Part shown: piece by piece, positions 1-9,011 of the stretch
Layout: the number at the start of each line of letters is the position of its first letter
How positions within the stretch are numbered: position 1 is the first letter of the stretch
From: Nonlabens spongiae
Lineage (GTDB): Bacteria; Bacteroidota; Bacteroidia; Flavobacteriales; Flavobacteriaceae
Reading direction: 5' to 3'
Length of the DNA: 64,000 nucleotides
Assembly: GCF_002117125.1 (NCBI RefSeq)
Contig: NZ_CP019344.1
Coordinates: forward strand, 2,012,501 to 2,076,500
Made by a program: the position numbers and the translations under genes
Notes under the pieces: generated by a model
Told to the model about the DNA's origin: nothing
What the model saw: only the letters and a program-made list of their open reading frames with translations
Databases searched by the model: none

Positions 1-1518
1 AACACCAAAACTTGCATAAACACTTACATAGCTGTAGAGTTGAGAAAATGAATCCCCAGCAGCTTCAGCACCAGATTGAGTCATTCCAGTTACGGATTCC
101 ACAATATCACCAAAAAATCCACTAGCAAAAATGTTTTCACTGCCTTTTTCAGAGCTTGTCAATTTAGCAATTCCTCCAGCAAAGAAGTGCCCATAAAAAC
201 TACTAAGGAACCAAACACCTAGAAGAAATGAAACAAATTTAGCCGGCGAAAGTTCGGATACCTTAGACAACCCTATTGGGGATAAGAACAGTTCACCTAT
301 AGTCAAAACACCATAACCTATAACTAAATAACTCATGGGAGTAAGAGCGTTAGAATCAGCGCTCTGAGCTGATAGGGCAAAAATCAAAAACCCAAGGCCT
401 AGCAGCGCCAGACCTATACCAAATTTAACAGGTGAGCTAGGATTTTTTCTTGCAGCACTTAATTTGGTCCACATCCAAGAAAAAGGAATAGCAAGTAATA
501 TTATAAATCCAGGGTTAATACTATTTGTTTGTGAAGCACTCAACAGCGAAAGTTCAACATTCCTATCTGCAAAAGTTGTAAGTGAACTTCCTGCCTGTTC
601 AAAAATAGCCCAAAAAAGTGAGGCAAGAATTGTGAAATAGACGATTACAATTAAACGTCCACGTTCAACAGCACTTACGGTGGTCATGATATAAATTACC
701 ACTCCGAGAATTACAGCTGACAATAGGTAAACCAAATATGATTCGTACTCATACTGCCATACTATAATGGCAAAAATTGGCACAGCTATAAAAGATAGAA
801 CCGTAATCATGTTTCCCATGTTTAGTCCAAGTGTTTTCTTTTCATACAACTCTTGACTAGGAGGCAGTCCTATATCACCAAAAACATTATCCTTTGTTCC
901 TCTATAAAAAAATATTAAACCAACGAGCATACCTATACCAGCTAAACCGAAACCATAATGCCAACCAAACTCCTCACCTAGATATCCACATATCAAAGGC
1001 GCTATGAAAGCTCCTAGATTTATTCCCATGTAGAAGATAGTAAAACCTGCATCACGCCTATTATCGCCCTCCTTATAAAGCCCACCTACCATCGAGGAAA
1101 TATTAGGCTTAAAAAGTCCATTCCCAACAATTAATAATGCAAGTGACCCGTAAAAGAAAACTGGATGCTCGATCGAAAGAACAAAGTGACCTAATGCCAT
1201 GAGAATACCACCTAGCATGATGGATTTTCTATACCCTATTAATTTATCTGCTATATAACCTCCTATCAAGGGTGTAGCATAAACTAATGAACCATAGGCT
1301 GCATAAATACCATAACTCATGGTATCATCAAATAATAGTTCCTTGGTCATGTAGAGTACCAGTAAAGCTCTCATTCCATAGAATGAAAATCTTTCCCACA
1401 ATTCCGCAAAGAACAGATAAAAGAGTCCTTTTGGGTGACCAAAAGCCTGAGGTCCAATCAAGGCGTCTAATTCCTTCTCATTATCGACCACGTCATTTGT
1501 AAATTGAGTATCGTCCAT
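1..1518 (-). CDS. POT/PTR family proton-dependent peptide transporter (3' end cut by window)
   Basis: Reading from an ATG at 1518 toward position 1 gives 506 open codons with no stop, so the gene runs off the left edge. The product is a multi-pass membrane protein starting MDDTQFTNDVVDNEKE, with the POT-family segment ELWERFSFYGMRALLVLYMT near residue 40 (ExxERFxxYG motif), then GGYIADKLIGYRK, and GNGLFKPNISSMVG (the second POT signature, FKPN-like). These mark a proton-coupled di/tripeptide symporter of the inner membrane. It lies only 9 bp downstream of the dipeptidyl peptidase IV gene on the same strand, so the two are probably co-transcribed: the peptidase makes dipeptides and this protein imports them. 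Substrate range is inferred from the family only. Confidence 0.9.
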   Translation of the reverse strand, partial: MDDTQFTNDVVDNEKELDALIGPQAFGHPKGLFYLFFAELWERFSFYGMRALLVLYMTKELLFDDTMSYGIYAAYGSLVYATPLIGGYIADKLIGYRKSIMLGGILMALGHFVLSIEHPVFFYGSLALLIVGNGLFKPNISSMVGGLYKEGDNRRDAGFTIFYMGINLGAFIAPLICGYLGEEFGWHYGFGLAGIGMLVGLIFFYRGTKDNVFGDIGLPPSQELYEKKTLGLNMGNMITVLSFIAVPIFAIIVWQYEYESYLVYLLSAVILGVVIYIMTTVSAVERGRLIVIVYFTILASLFWAIFEQAGSSLTTFADRNVELSLLSASQTNSINPGFIILLAIPFSWMWTKLSAARKNPSSPVKFGIGLALLGLGFLIFALSAQSADSNALTPMSYLVIGYGVLTIGELFLSPIGLSKVSELSPAKFVSFLLGVWFLSSFYGHFFAGGIAKLTSSEKGSENIFASGFFGDIVESVTGMTQSGAEAAGDSFSQLYSYVSVYASFGV

Positions 1519-1527
1519 ATATTTAAT

Positions 1528-3681
1528 TTATAGATTTTCTTTGATGAAGTCAGTCATCTTATTAAAAAGATGAATGCGGGTATTACCACCGTAAATACCG
1601 TGGTTTTTGTCTGGATAGATTGCCCAGTCAAATTGCTTATTGGCTTGTACCAGTGCCTCGATCATTTGCATGGTGTTTTGCACGTGAACGTTATCGTCTG
1701 CACTACCGTGGATCAATAGGTATTTCCCTTTTAGTTTCTCAACGTGGTTAATGGGACTGTTCTCGTCATAACCACTCGCGTTCTCTTGTGGAGTGGTCAT
1801 ATAGCGCTCAGTATAGATCGTATCGTAATACCTCCAGTTAGTCACTGGTGCAACCGCGATAGCTGTAGAGAAGGTATCTGCACCTTTCAAAATACAGTTA
1901 GAACTCATAAAACCACCGTAACTCCACCCCCATATTCCTATGCGATCAGCATCTATATAATCCATTGCACCTAACTTTTGCGCCGCGGCAATCTGGTCTT
2001 CTACTTCATATTTACCCAGCTCTTTCTGAGTGACCTTTTTGAAATCGGCTCCTTTATAGCCCGTACCACGACCGTCTACACATACGACAATGTAGCCGTC
2101 ATTAGCAAGCATACTGTGCCAGTAATCATTTGCACCGTACCAGCTGTTACTCACTTGCTGTGAACCAGGACCACTGTATTGAAACATGAGCACCGGATAT
2201 TCTTTTGAAGCGTCAAAATCGAGAGGCTTCATCATCCACATATTGAGGTCATTTCCATTAACTGCGATCGTACTGAACTCTTTTTCTGAAAGCTTGTACG
2301 ATTCCATTTTGCTCAATAGCGCATTATTATTTTGAATCTCACGCAGTCTTTTGCCGTCCTTAGCATCATTTAACGTGTAAACTGGTGGCGTGGTAGCGCT
2401 GCTGTAGGTGTTGATATAATAAGAGAAGTCATTACTGAAAGAAGCTGAGTTGCTCCCTATCTCATTATTCAGTTTGCGCTTTTTCTTTCCTTTTAAAGAA
2501 ATAGAATAGATCCCACGATTGATACTGCCATCTTCCGTGCTTTGAAAGTAAATGCGCTTTGATTTTGGATCATAGCCATAATAGCTGGTTACATCCCAAT
2601 CGCCGCTTGTGATCTGACGCTTTTCCTTTCCGTCTTTATCGTAAAGATATATGTGGCGGTAATTATCCTTTTCACTCGTCCACAAGAAGCTTCCATCTTC
2701 TAAAAAAGTAAGGTCATCGGTTACATCTACATAAGCGGCGTCTTCTTCGGTAAAGGCAATTTCTGCATTACCATCCTGATCTACATAATAGAAGTCCAGT
2801 ACATTTTGGTGACGATTCAAAACCTGCGCAGCTAGGCGGCCATCAGGATTGTAGTTGATTCTCGCTACGTAAAACTCTTCGTTGCGATTGAGGTTTATTT
2901 CTTTACGCTTTCGCGAAAGCAAATCATAAACATGCAACCCGACCACGGCATTCTTCTCTCCAGCCTTAGGATATTTGAACACGTAGGGATACTGATAAAG
3001 ATCACTGCCGTAAACATCCATGGAAAATTCTGGAACCTCACTCTCGTCAAAAGAAAGAAAAGCAATCTGTTTGCTGTCTGGACTCCATTGATAGGCGCGC
3101 ACGATGGCAAATTCCTCTTCATAAACCCAGTCGCTCACACCGTTGATCAATTTATTGATCTCCCCATCGTTTGTTGCCTGAACAGTGTTCCCGCTCTGCA
3201 AGTCTTTGTAATAGAGATTGTTCTCGTAAACATAAGCAACCCTTTTACCGTCTGGTGAGAATGCTGCGCTGCGCACCAGATTATCACTTAGTTGAGTGAG
3301 CTTTTTAGTTTTGAGGTCATAAATATGAACCATGGAATTAGCACTGCGCCTAAAAATGGGCTGACGTTGCGATACGATCATGATTTGTTGCTCATCATCA
3401 CTCAGGCTGTAGTTTCTTATGGGCAATTCCAGCTCAGAACTGCTTACCAGCGTACCCGTTTTCTCACCGGTCAGGTAACTGTATTTATCAATGGATTGGG
3501 TACGGTCTGCGTTGTAGTTTAAAACGAGGTATTCTTTTCCATTGTTCATGGATCGTAGCGATTGCAATCCCTGCGTGCGGAACTCACCAGTATAAATATC
3601 CTCTACCGTAATATTCTTTTGTGCGATCAGCAAAGCTTGAACCAGCAGAAAACACAAAAAAATGACGCTCTTTTTATTCAT
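1528..3681 (-). CDS. Dipeptidyl peptidase IV, S9B family, secreted
   Basis: The 717-aa protein begins with a signal peptide (about residues 1-20, ending LLIAQ), then an eight-bladed-type DPP IV N-terminal beta-propeller, and an alpha/beta-hydrolase peptidase S9 domain from about residue 500. The catalytic Ser is S587 in GWSYGGF, with Asp about D662 in GSADDNVH and His about H694 in DKNHGI. The DWVYEEE motif (184-190) carries the double Glu that holds the free N-terminus of substrates in DPP IV enzymes, so release of N-terminal X-Pro/X-Ala dipeptides in the periplasm or outside is expected. Length is normal for bacterial DPP IV. A copy of the 14-nt genome palindrome (2907-2920) is read here as LSRK. 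The peptide transporter follows 9 bp downstream, which supports a peptide-utilisation operon. Confidence 0.93.
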   Translation of the reverse strand: MNKKSVIFLCFLLVQALLIAQKNITVEDIYTGEFRTQGLQSLRSMNNGKEYLVLNYNADRTQSIDKYSYLTGEKTGTLVSSSELELPIRNYSLSDDEQQIMIVSQRQPIFRRSANSMVHIYDLKTKKLTQLSDNLVRSAAFSPDGKRVAYVYENNLYYKDLQSGNTVQATNDGEINKLINGVSDWVYEEEFAIVRAYQWSPDSKQIAFLSFDESEVPEFSMDVYGSDLYQYPYVFKYPKAGEKNAVVGLHVYDLLSRKRKEINLNRNEEFYVARINYNPDGRLAAQVLNRHQNVLDFYYVDQDGNAEIAFTEEDAAYVDVTDDLTFLEDGSFLWTSEKDNYRHIYLYDKDGKEKRQITSGDWDVTSYYGYDPKSKRIYFQSTEDGSINRGIYSISLKGKKKRKLNNEIGSNSASFSNDFSYYINTYSSATTPPVYTLNDAKDGKRLREIQNNNALLSKMESYKLSEKEFSTIAVNGNDLNMWMMKPLDFDASKEYPVLMFQYSGPGSQQVSNSWYGANDYWHSMLANDGYIVVCVDGRGTGYKGADFKKVTQKELGKYEVEDQIAAAQKLGAMDYIDADRIGIWGWSYGGFMSSNCILKGADTFSTAIAVAPVTNWRYYDTIYTERYMTTPQENASGYDENSPINHVEKLKGKYLLIHGSADDNVHVQNTMQMIEALVQANKQFDWAIYPDKNHGIYGGNTRIHLFNKMTDFIKENL
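2907..2920. repeat. 14-nt palindrome GCTTTCGCGAAAGC
   Basis: Perfect copy inside the DPP IV gene, read as LSRK on the coding strand. Confidence 0.95.
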
Positions 3682-3808
3682 TTAATGATTTTATAACGTA
3701 GGATGCCAATTTTACTAAAAAAAAGCCAATATACCGCTGCTTTCAGCTAGAAATGCAAGCACATCTTCAAGGTCTGACTTTGTATCTTTACCCTTTAAAG
3801 TAAACTGT

Positions 3809-5119
3809 ATGTCCACCACCGTTACCGGTTTTTCAAAACTCAACAAGCCCCAAAAAATAGACTGGCTCACAAAAAACCTGCTTCAGGGTGATTTAAATGC
3901 CCGCAAAATGCTGGAACAGTACTGGAATGATGACCAGAAACTGCAGGATTTGCACGACAGCTTTAGTGAGAATACGATTTCAAACTTCTACCTTCCTTTT
4001 GGACTGGCTCCCAACTTCATCATCGACGGTGAAGTCTACACGATCCCCATGGCGATCGAGGAAAGCAGCGTGGTGGCCGCGGCGAGCAAGGCAGCCAAGT
4101 TTTGGCAGGATCGAGGCGGCTTCAAAACAGAAATAAAAGGCACAACCAAGGTAGGTCAAGTGCACCTCACCTATGATGGCCTGACAAGTGAGATGGAAGC
4201 TTTTTACGCTTTCGCGAAAGCGGAACTCCTACAATCTACTGAAACCATAAACGGCAGCATGAAATCTAGAGGAGGCGGTTTGCTCACGCTGGAACTGGTG
4301 GACAAAACCAAAAGCATCGCAGGCTACTACCAGCTTCACGCAACATTTGACACGCGTGACGCGATGGGTGCCAACTACATCAACACCATGCTGGAGCAGT
4401 TTGCCACCACCTTGCGCACCAAAGCTCGGGAATATCAAGGATTTTCTGCCGCGCCACCAGAAGTTGTGATGAGCATCTTGAGTAATTACGTACCAGATTG
4501 CACAGTAAAAGCCAGCGTTTCTTGTACGTTTGAGGAGTTGGGAATCATTAATGGGGTTTATGGGACTAATTTTGCCAGAAAATTTGTGCGCGCAGTAAAA
4601 ATCGCTACCGAAGAGCCTTACCGCGCTGTGACGCACAATAAAGGAATCATGAACGGGATCGATGCGGTGGTCATCGCGACTGGTAACGATTTTAGAGCCG
4701 TGGAAGCTGGGGTTCATGCCTACGCCGCTCGTGATGGTCAGTACCGATCGCTTACCAGCGCTAGAATTGACGGCGACACGTTCATTTTTGAAGGAGAGTT
4801 CCCGCTGGCACTGGGAACGGTTGGCGGCTTGACTTCTCTACATCCCTTATCAAAACTGGCTTTACAGATCTTGGGACAACCCGATGCCAGGGATCTAATG
4901 CGCATCACGGCGGTTTGCGGACTGGCTCAAAATTTTGCAGCGTTACATTCTCTAGTCACCTCAGGAATTCAGGCGGGTCACATGAAAATGCACCTGACTA
5001 ACATGCTGGAACAGATAGGAGCAAATGAAGCAGAAAAAGAACAACTAAGAGCTGCATTTACCGAACGCACGCCCAGCTTTTCTGCGCTGAGAGATGCGCT
5101 CGAGGAGTTGAGAAATTAA
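3809..5119 (+). CDS. mvaA: Hydroxymethylglutaryl-CoA reductase, class II
   Basis: The 436-aa protein matches class II (bacterial) HMG-CoA reductases, which interconvert HMG-CoA and mevalonate in the mevalonate route to isoprenoids. Visible motifs are ENTISNFYLPFGLAPNF at 54-70 (equivalent of the ENVIG motif), the catalytic Glu in AIEESS (84-85), DAMGAN at 184-189, a Lys in NKGIMNGIDAV, and the C-terminal GHMKMH segment that holds the catalytic His. There is no membrane anchor, and the length is typical (about 430 aa). The gene stands alone between a divergent DPP IV gene and a repeat-rich spacer, so it is not in a mevalonate operon within this window. A 14-nt palindrome copy at 4208 is read AFAKA. 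A dxs gene lies at 50.2 kb in the same window, so both isoprenoid entry enzymes are present. Confidence 0.93.
   Translation: MSTTVTGFSKLNKPQKIDWLTKNLLQGDLNARKMLEQYWNDDQKLQDLHDSFSENTISNFYLPFGLAPNFIIDGEVYTIPMAIEESSVVAAASKAAKFWQDRGGFKTEIKGTTKVGQVHLTYDGLTSEMEAFYAFAKAELLQSTETINGSMKSRGGGLLTLELVDKTKSIAGYYQLHATFDTRDAMGANYINTMLEQFATTLRTKAREYQGFSAAPPEVVMSILSNYVPDCTVKASVSCTFEELGIINGVYGTNFARKFVRAVKIATEEPYRAVTHNKGIMNGIDAVVIATGNDFRAVEAGVHAYAARDGQYRSLTSARIDGDTFIFEGEFPLALGTVGGLTSLHPLSKLALQILGQPDARDLMRITAVCGLAQNFAALHSLVTSGIQAGHMKMHLTNMLEQIGANEAEKEQLRAAFTERTPSFSALRDALEELRN
4208..4221. repeat. 14-nt palindrome GCTTTCGCGAAAGC
   Basis: Perfect copy inside the HMG-CoA reductase gene, read as AFAKA. Confidence 0.95.
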
Positions 5120-5236
5120 ATCCTGTTTTATCATGCTGGAGGGGCAGAGCGACTCCCTTACAGCTGTCGGGACAGCATCTCTTATTTCATGACTAAAGGT
5201 ATTTAAAAAATGGAGATATTGAGATGGAGACTCTGT

Positions 5237-5252
5237 CCCGATAATTATCGGG
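5237..5252. repeat. Intergenic palindrome CCCGATAATTATCGGG
   Basis: A perfect 16-nt palindrome in the spacer after the HMG-CoA reductase gene. The same core, CCGATAATTATCGG, returns at 56753-56768, and a broken copy lies near 56720. It sits in a stretch with paired phrases such as ctgtcgggacagcatctc and ctctgtcccgat, so it is probably part of a dispersed intergenic repeat. The rest of 5120-5300 holds no gene that I can see. Confidence 0.7.
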
Positions 5253-5300
5253 AAGCTCCCATCGTCGCGTTCAGAGTGAATTTTTTTTAAGAAGTATCAG

Positions 5301-5660
5301 CTAAATCCAATTCAGCTGATCTTTAGTCAATTCATATTGCACATCGCCTGTATGCTTGATTTTTGCTGGCTCAAAGAGTAAAACATGAACGTCTTCTCTG
5401 GCAACTGGTTTGTGTTTCACTCCTTTAGGCACGATGGAAATATTACCCTCGTTGAGTTCGATCTTATTATCTCATAATTTCATGCTCAACTGGCCTGTGA
5501 TGACCATGAATAATTCATCCTCATTTTCATGAGCATGCCACACAAACTCTCCTTTGAGCTTGGCAAGCTTGACCTGCTGACCGTTTAGTTCTCCAATGAT
5601 TTTAGGAGTCCACTGCTCAGTGAAAAGACTGAATTTATCTTGAAGGTTTACTTAGTTCAT
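5301..5660 (-). pseudogene. Cupin-domain protein, broken by two nonsense codons
   Basis: The minus-strand frame from an ATG at 5660 to a TAG at 5301 gives a continuous cupin of about 119 residues apart from two stops: TAA at codon 3 (5652-5654) and TGA at codon 63 (5472-5474). Between them it reads FSLFTEQWTPKIIGELNG, KGEFVWHAHENEDELFMV (the HxHxxxxE cupin metal-binding motif), then after the TGA DNKIELNEGNISIVPKGVKH (second cupin motif, PxGxxH). No frameshift is present and protein-level conservation is excellent, so decay is recent; alternatively one stop is a sequencing error. The first 26 nt overlap the 3' end of the upstream membrane-protein gene in another frame. Cupins of this type are small beta-barrel proteins of unknown substrate. 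Confidence 0.85.
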
Positions 5661-6687
5661 GATTTGGTTTTATTGTTACTTGTGTGCCGTATTTGACCTC
5701 TATATTTCTTGCTATACGTTCAAAAACCCAAATCTCTGGACTTACAGCAAGAGCTCTTTCCTGAATACTGTAAAACATAGGATTCAGAATCGATTCATTT
5801 TCTCTCATGCTTTTATCATAATCCTGAAAAAGTGGTAATTTTTTATTGATCTTAAAGTCTGGCGCGTACCAATTACCCGAATAAAGCTTATATCCTAGAT
5901 TATCAGGAAGTACATCTACGTAACTGAGAGCGGGTACTACAAACAGCAATATAGCCAGCGTTTTAAGCTTGGGGGTTAGACTTTCGCCATAGAAAGAAAC
6001 ACTAGATCTGAAAAGAAATACAAGCACGGCCATCATTGCGAAATTCCAAGGATACACAATAGCATTCCAGTTCCATTTAAATGGACTTAATTTCCACAGC
6101 AAAACCACATGCATAAAGATCAAAAGTGTGCAAGCCAGTTTTCGAGTTCTTTTGAATAAGAGGAGCAGCCCAAACATAATTTCACTGGCAGCAACCAGAT
6201 AGCCTATACCCTTAGAAGGTTGAAATGGTAAAGAATGAAACCAGACTAGTGGTAAAATACGCTCATGAAACTGATCATTAAATTTATTGAGTCCACTAAA
6301 TAAATACACAGTTACCAACAGCACGATGAGGCCTTTCTCGAGCTGCCCTGGATCATTCCTGAACACATTTGCAATTAAAAACAAACTCAGATAACAAATG
6401 AAATAAGGAGTAAGTCTACTGACGTCTAGCAAACAAAAAACCGTAAATATGATAAGAGTACCAGCAAACCATAATTTGCCTTTTTTTACGGTAAGGAAAA
6501 GTCCTAACGGCATCAACATCGTTATTACACCGATGATAAGATTAACGCTAGAATTAAAGGCTCCCATCAAAGAAACCGTTAGCACATCGTCTTGAAATAA
6601 AAAGGCTTTGTAACCAATGGCAAAGGTCGCCAACCAGCAAAGCAGAACAGCGAGTTCGAAAAATGTATTACGGGCAAAAGTCTTCAT
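5635..6687 (-). CDS. Multi-pass membrane protein, possibly HTTM/DoxX-like
   Basis: The 350-aa product is strongly hydrophobic with about 8 predicted membrane segments in the first 240 residues, followed by a soluble C-terminal part (about 250-350). The stretch VYLFSGLNKFNDQFHE resembles the SGxxKxxxxxF region of HTTM (vitamin K carboxylase-like) and DoxX-type membrane proteins, but I cannot assign a reaction. It follows a terminator that closes the gpmI-thioredoxin transcript, so it probably has its own promoter. Its last codons overlap the start of the cupin pseudogene, which suggests the two were once translationally coupled. Function unknown. Confidence 0.7.
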   Translation of the reverse strand: MKTFARNTFFELAVLLCWLATFAIGYKAFLFQDDVLTVSLMGAFNSSVNLIIGVITMLMPLGLFLTVKKGKLWFAGTLIIFTVFCLLDVSRLTPYFICYLSLFLIANVFRNDPGQLEKGLIVLLVTVYLFSGLNKFNDQFHERILPLVWFHSLPFQPSKGIGYLVAASEIMFGLLLLFKRTRKLACTLLIFMHVVLLWKLSPFKWNWNAIVYPWNFAMMAVLVFLFRSSVSFYGESLTPKLKTLAILLFVVPALSYVDVLPDNLGYKLYSGNWYAPDFKINKKLPLFQDYDKSMRENESILNPMFYSIQERALAVSPEIWVFERIARNIEVKYGTQVTIKPNHELSKPSR

Positions 6688-6702
6688 CTGTCATACAAAA
6701 AA

Positions 6703-6722
6703 AGGGAAGTTTTCACTTCCCT
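6703..6722 (-). terminator. Rho-independent terminator after gpmI and thioredoxin-like gene
   Basis: On the minus strand an 8-bp stem AGGGAAGT/ACTTCCCT with a GAAA loop is followed by seven T residues. It lies 26 bp after the thioredoxin-like gene and just before the start of the next gene, and so separates the two transcripts. Confidence 0.85.
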
Positions 6723-6747
6723 CCTTTTCGATTATAAAATTATACTT

Positions 6748-7365
6748 CTAATTTTCATATGAGTGTTTGTACTCTTGTCCTGAAACAATCTTTAAAATAT
6801 CTTTTTCCAAAGACTCTCTAGGACGTTCTACATAACGCCCTATTTCCTCACCATCTTTATAAAAAATAAAGGTAGGCACTCTCATGATATTGTAGCCCGA
6901 AACAAGATCTTCTGGTTTTCTTTTAGAACGATCTACGGTGATCATGGTTAAATCGTCCAGATCATAATTGGCTTGATCCAATAACTTGTAGAATTTAGGT
7001 GTCTCTCTTTTGGAATCACCACACCAGGTTCCCATATAAGCTCTTATCTCAACACCTTCAAGATTTTCCTCTATAGCACTTACTATTTCAGCATCTGGAT
7101 TGTAGCTATCATAACGAGGCGTAAACCAAGTAGCAAAAGGCTGATACATAAAAGCCGATTTGTTCTGGATCCCACTTAAGTTTCCTGAAGCGTCTTTCTG
7201 TGCTGGCAAATCCATATTCTTAGGTGGTTTGGGAGGTGCGGGAGGCACAGGTTGTTGATTGCGGGTTTGTTCCATGCGTGGCGTTGTTGCTGAGGTCGTT
7301 TTCTCCTGGGTTCCACATCCTACAACAGCCGCTGCGGCAAGTATCATCAAAATTTTCTTCATCAT
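6748..7365 (-). CDS. Thioredoxin-fold lipoprotein with a CxxS site
   Basis: The 205-aa protein has a lipoprotein signal (VVGC, Cys17), a Pro-rich linker (about residues 40-48: VPPAPPKPPK) and a thioredoxin-like domain from about residue 95. The active-site segment is MGTWCGDSKRETPKF: Cys115 is present, but the second Cys of WCxxC is Ser118, so a normal dithiol exchange is not possible. The later VDRSKRKP and the cis-Pro motif MRVPTFIFY fit the fold. It may act as a monothiol reductase, a trapping protein, or a non-redox binder at the cell envelope. It is 17 bp downstream of gpmI and shares its terminator, so it is in that operon. Exact role unknown. Confidence 0.82.
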   Translation of the reverse strand: MMKKILMILAAAAVVGCGTQEKTTSATTPRMEQTRNQQPVPPAPPKPPKNMDLPAQKDASGNLSGIQNKSAFMYQPFATWFTPRYDSYNPDAEIVSAIEENLEGVEIRAYMGTWCGDSKRETPKFYKLLDQANYDLDDLTMITVDRSKRKPEDLVSGYNIMRVPTFIFYKDGEEIGRYVERPRESLEKDILKIVSGQEYKHSYEN

Positions 7366-7382
7366 TTTTTCATTTAGAAGGA

Positions 7383-8897
7383 CTAAAGTAAAGGTTTTTG
7401 CGTCATCTCCTCGGGTTGTTGTATTCCCATTAACTTTAAAATCGTAGGTGCAATATCTCCCAAAATCCCATCTTTCACCTGTTTCAATTCTTTATCAACC
7501 AGAATAATAGGTACTGGATTAGTCGTGTGAGCCGTATTCATACTCCCATCAGGATTCTTCATTACCTCACAGTTTCCATGATCTGCGATCACGATGACGC
7601 TATACTCATTTTCTTGAGCAGCGGTAATCACTTTCTTGGCTGCCGTATCCACTGCTTCACAGGCAGCTACAGCCGCTTCCATAGATCCTGTATGACCTAC
7701 CATGTCGGGATTGGCAAAATTGAGACAGATAAAATCTGCGGCATGTTCATTGATTTTAGGGACGATGCTGTCTGCAACGCAGTCTATACTCATTTCAGGT
7801 TGCAAATCGTAAGTAGCTACTTTGGGCGAGTTGCACATGATTCGATTCTCACCGCTGAAAGGATCTTCCTGACCTCCATTAAAAAAGAAAGTCACGTGCG
7901 GATATTTCTCCGTTTCTGCAATACGTATCTGCCTTTTACCGGCTTTAGAGAGTACCTCGCCAAGAGTATTTTTAAGATTGTCTTTTTCAAAAATCACTTG
8001 AATTCCCTCAAAACTGTCATCATATTTGGTCATCGTTACGTAATGCAGATCTAACTTGTGGGTATTTTGCTCGTGGTAATCATTTTGCGACAGCATTTGT
8101 GTCAGCTCACGGCCGCGATCTGTACGGTAATTAAAGAAGATCACCACATCACCATCTTCTATAGTTGCAACAGGTTCTGAACCGTTGAGCACCACAATAG
8201 GCTCGATAAATTCATCGGTTTTACCATCATCATAACTTTTTTGAATGCTCGCTACGGCATCATGAGTAGGCGCACCCAGGCCATTTACGATTAGATTGTA
8301 TGCTTTTGCCACACGTTCCCAGCGTTGGTCCCGATCCATGGCATAATAGCGCCCTACTACGCTCGCGAGCTGGGCGTGAGATCCCTTCATGTGACTTTCA
8401 AGATCTTGAATAAATCCCTTTCCAGATTTAGGGTCTACATCACGACCGTCAGTAAACGCATGAACTAATACATTTTGAACTCCCGCATTTTCTGCAACGT
8501 CGAGCAAAGCTTTGAGATGGTTTATATGAGCATGAACACCACCGTCTGAGACTAAGCCTAAGAAGTGGATTTTTTTTGATTCCGCTTTCGCGAAAGCGAG
8601 AGCCTCCTCCAGCACCTTCTCATTTTTAAGCGTATTCTCCTTAACAGCTTTGTTGATTTTAGCCAGATCCTGATAAACGATACGACCGGCACCGAGGTTC
8701 ATGTGACCTACCTCGCTGTTCCCCATTTGCCCCTCTGGAAGACCTACGTTCTCACCGTCAGTGCGCAACGTGGCATGTGGATATTTCTCATAAAGCGAGT
8801 CAATGAAAGGAGTATTCGCCTGTGCGATGGCACTTACTTCTGGATCTTGCGTAATTCCCCAGCCATCGAGGATCATTAAAATGGTTTTCTTGTTCAA
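7383..8897 (-). CDS. gpmI: 2,3-bisphosphoglycerate-independent phosphoglycerate mutase
   Basis: The 504-aa protein interconverts 3- and 2-phosphoglycerate in glycolysis/gluconeogenesis using two Mn ions. Visible family motifs are ILDGWG (Asp11), MGNSEVGHMNLGAGR with the phosphoserine Ser61, DGRDVDPKSG, YYAMDRDQRWER, and the C-terminal metal site FANPDMVGHTG and IADHGNCE. The length is typical. A genome palindrome copy at 8584 is read AFAKA. The gene leads a two-gene transcript with the thioredoxin-like lipoprotein; a 371-bp spacer with hairpin repeats lies upstream. Confidence 0.97.
   Translation of the reverse strand: MNKKTILMILDGWGITQDPEVSAIAQANTPFIDSLYEKYPHATLRTDGENVGLPEGQMGNSEVGHMNLGAGRIVYQDLAKINKAVKENTLKNEKVLEEALAFAKAESKKIHFLGLVSDGGVHAHINHLKALLDVAENAGVQNVLVHAFTDGRDVDPKSGKGFIQDLESHMKGSHAQLASVVGRYYAMDRDQRWERVAKAYNLIVNGLGAPTHDAVASIQKSYDDGKTDEFIEPIVVLNGSEPVATIEDGDVVIFFNYRTDRGRELTQMLSQNDYHEQNTHKLDLHYVTMTKYDDSFEGIQVIFEKDNLKNTLGEVLSKAGKRQIRIAETEKYPHVTFFFNGGQEDPFSGENRIMCNSPKVATYDLQPEMSIDCVADSIVPKINEHAADFICLNFANPDMVGHTGSMEAAVAACEAVDTAAKKVITAAQENEYSVIVIADHGNCEVMKNPDGSMNTAHTTNPVPIILVDKELKQVKDGILGDIAPTILKLMGIQQPEEMTQKPLL
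8584..8597. repeat. 14-nt palindrome GCTTTCGCGAAAGC
   Basis: Perfect copy inside gpmI, read as AFAKA. Confidence 0.95.
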
Positions 8898-9011
8898 GGT
8901 GATATTTTTTGAATTTCACAAATTACGAAAAATGACCTAAGAAGACTCTCAAATGTGCAAAAAGCCCTACAGATTTTCACGAAACCGATTGAGAGATTGA
9001 AAGATTTTCAA

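Noticed and set aside
1287..1502. Plus-strand ORF of 71 codons opposite the peptide transporter
   Set aside because: It lies wholly antisense to a frame with clear POT motifs and has no recognisable protein features.
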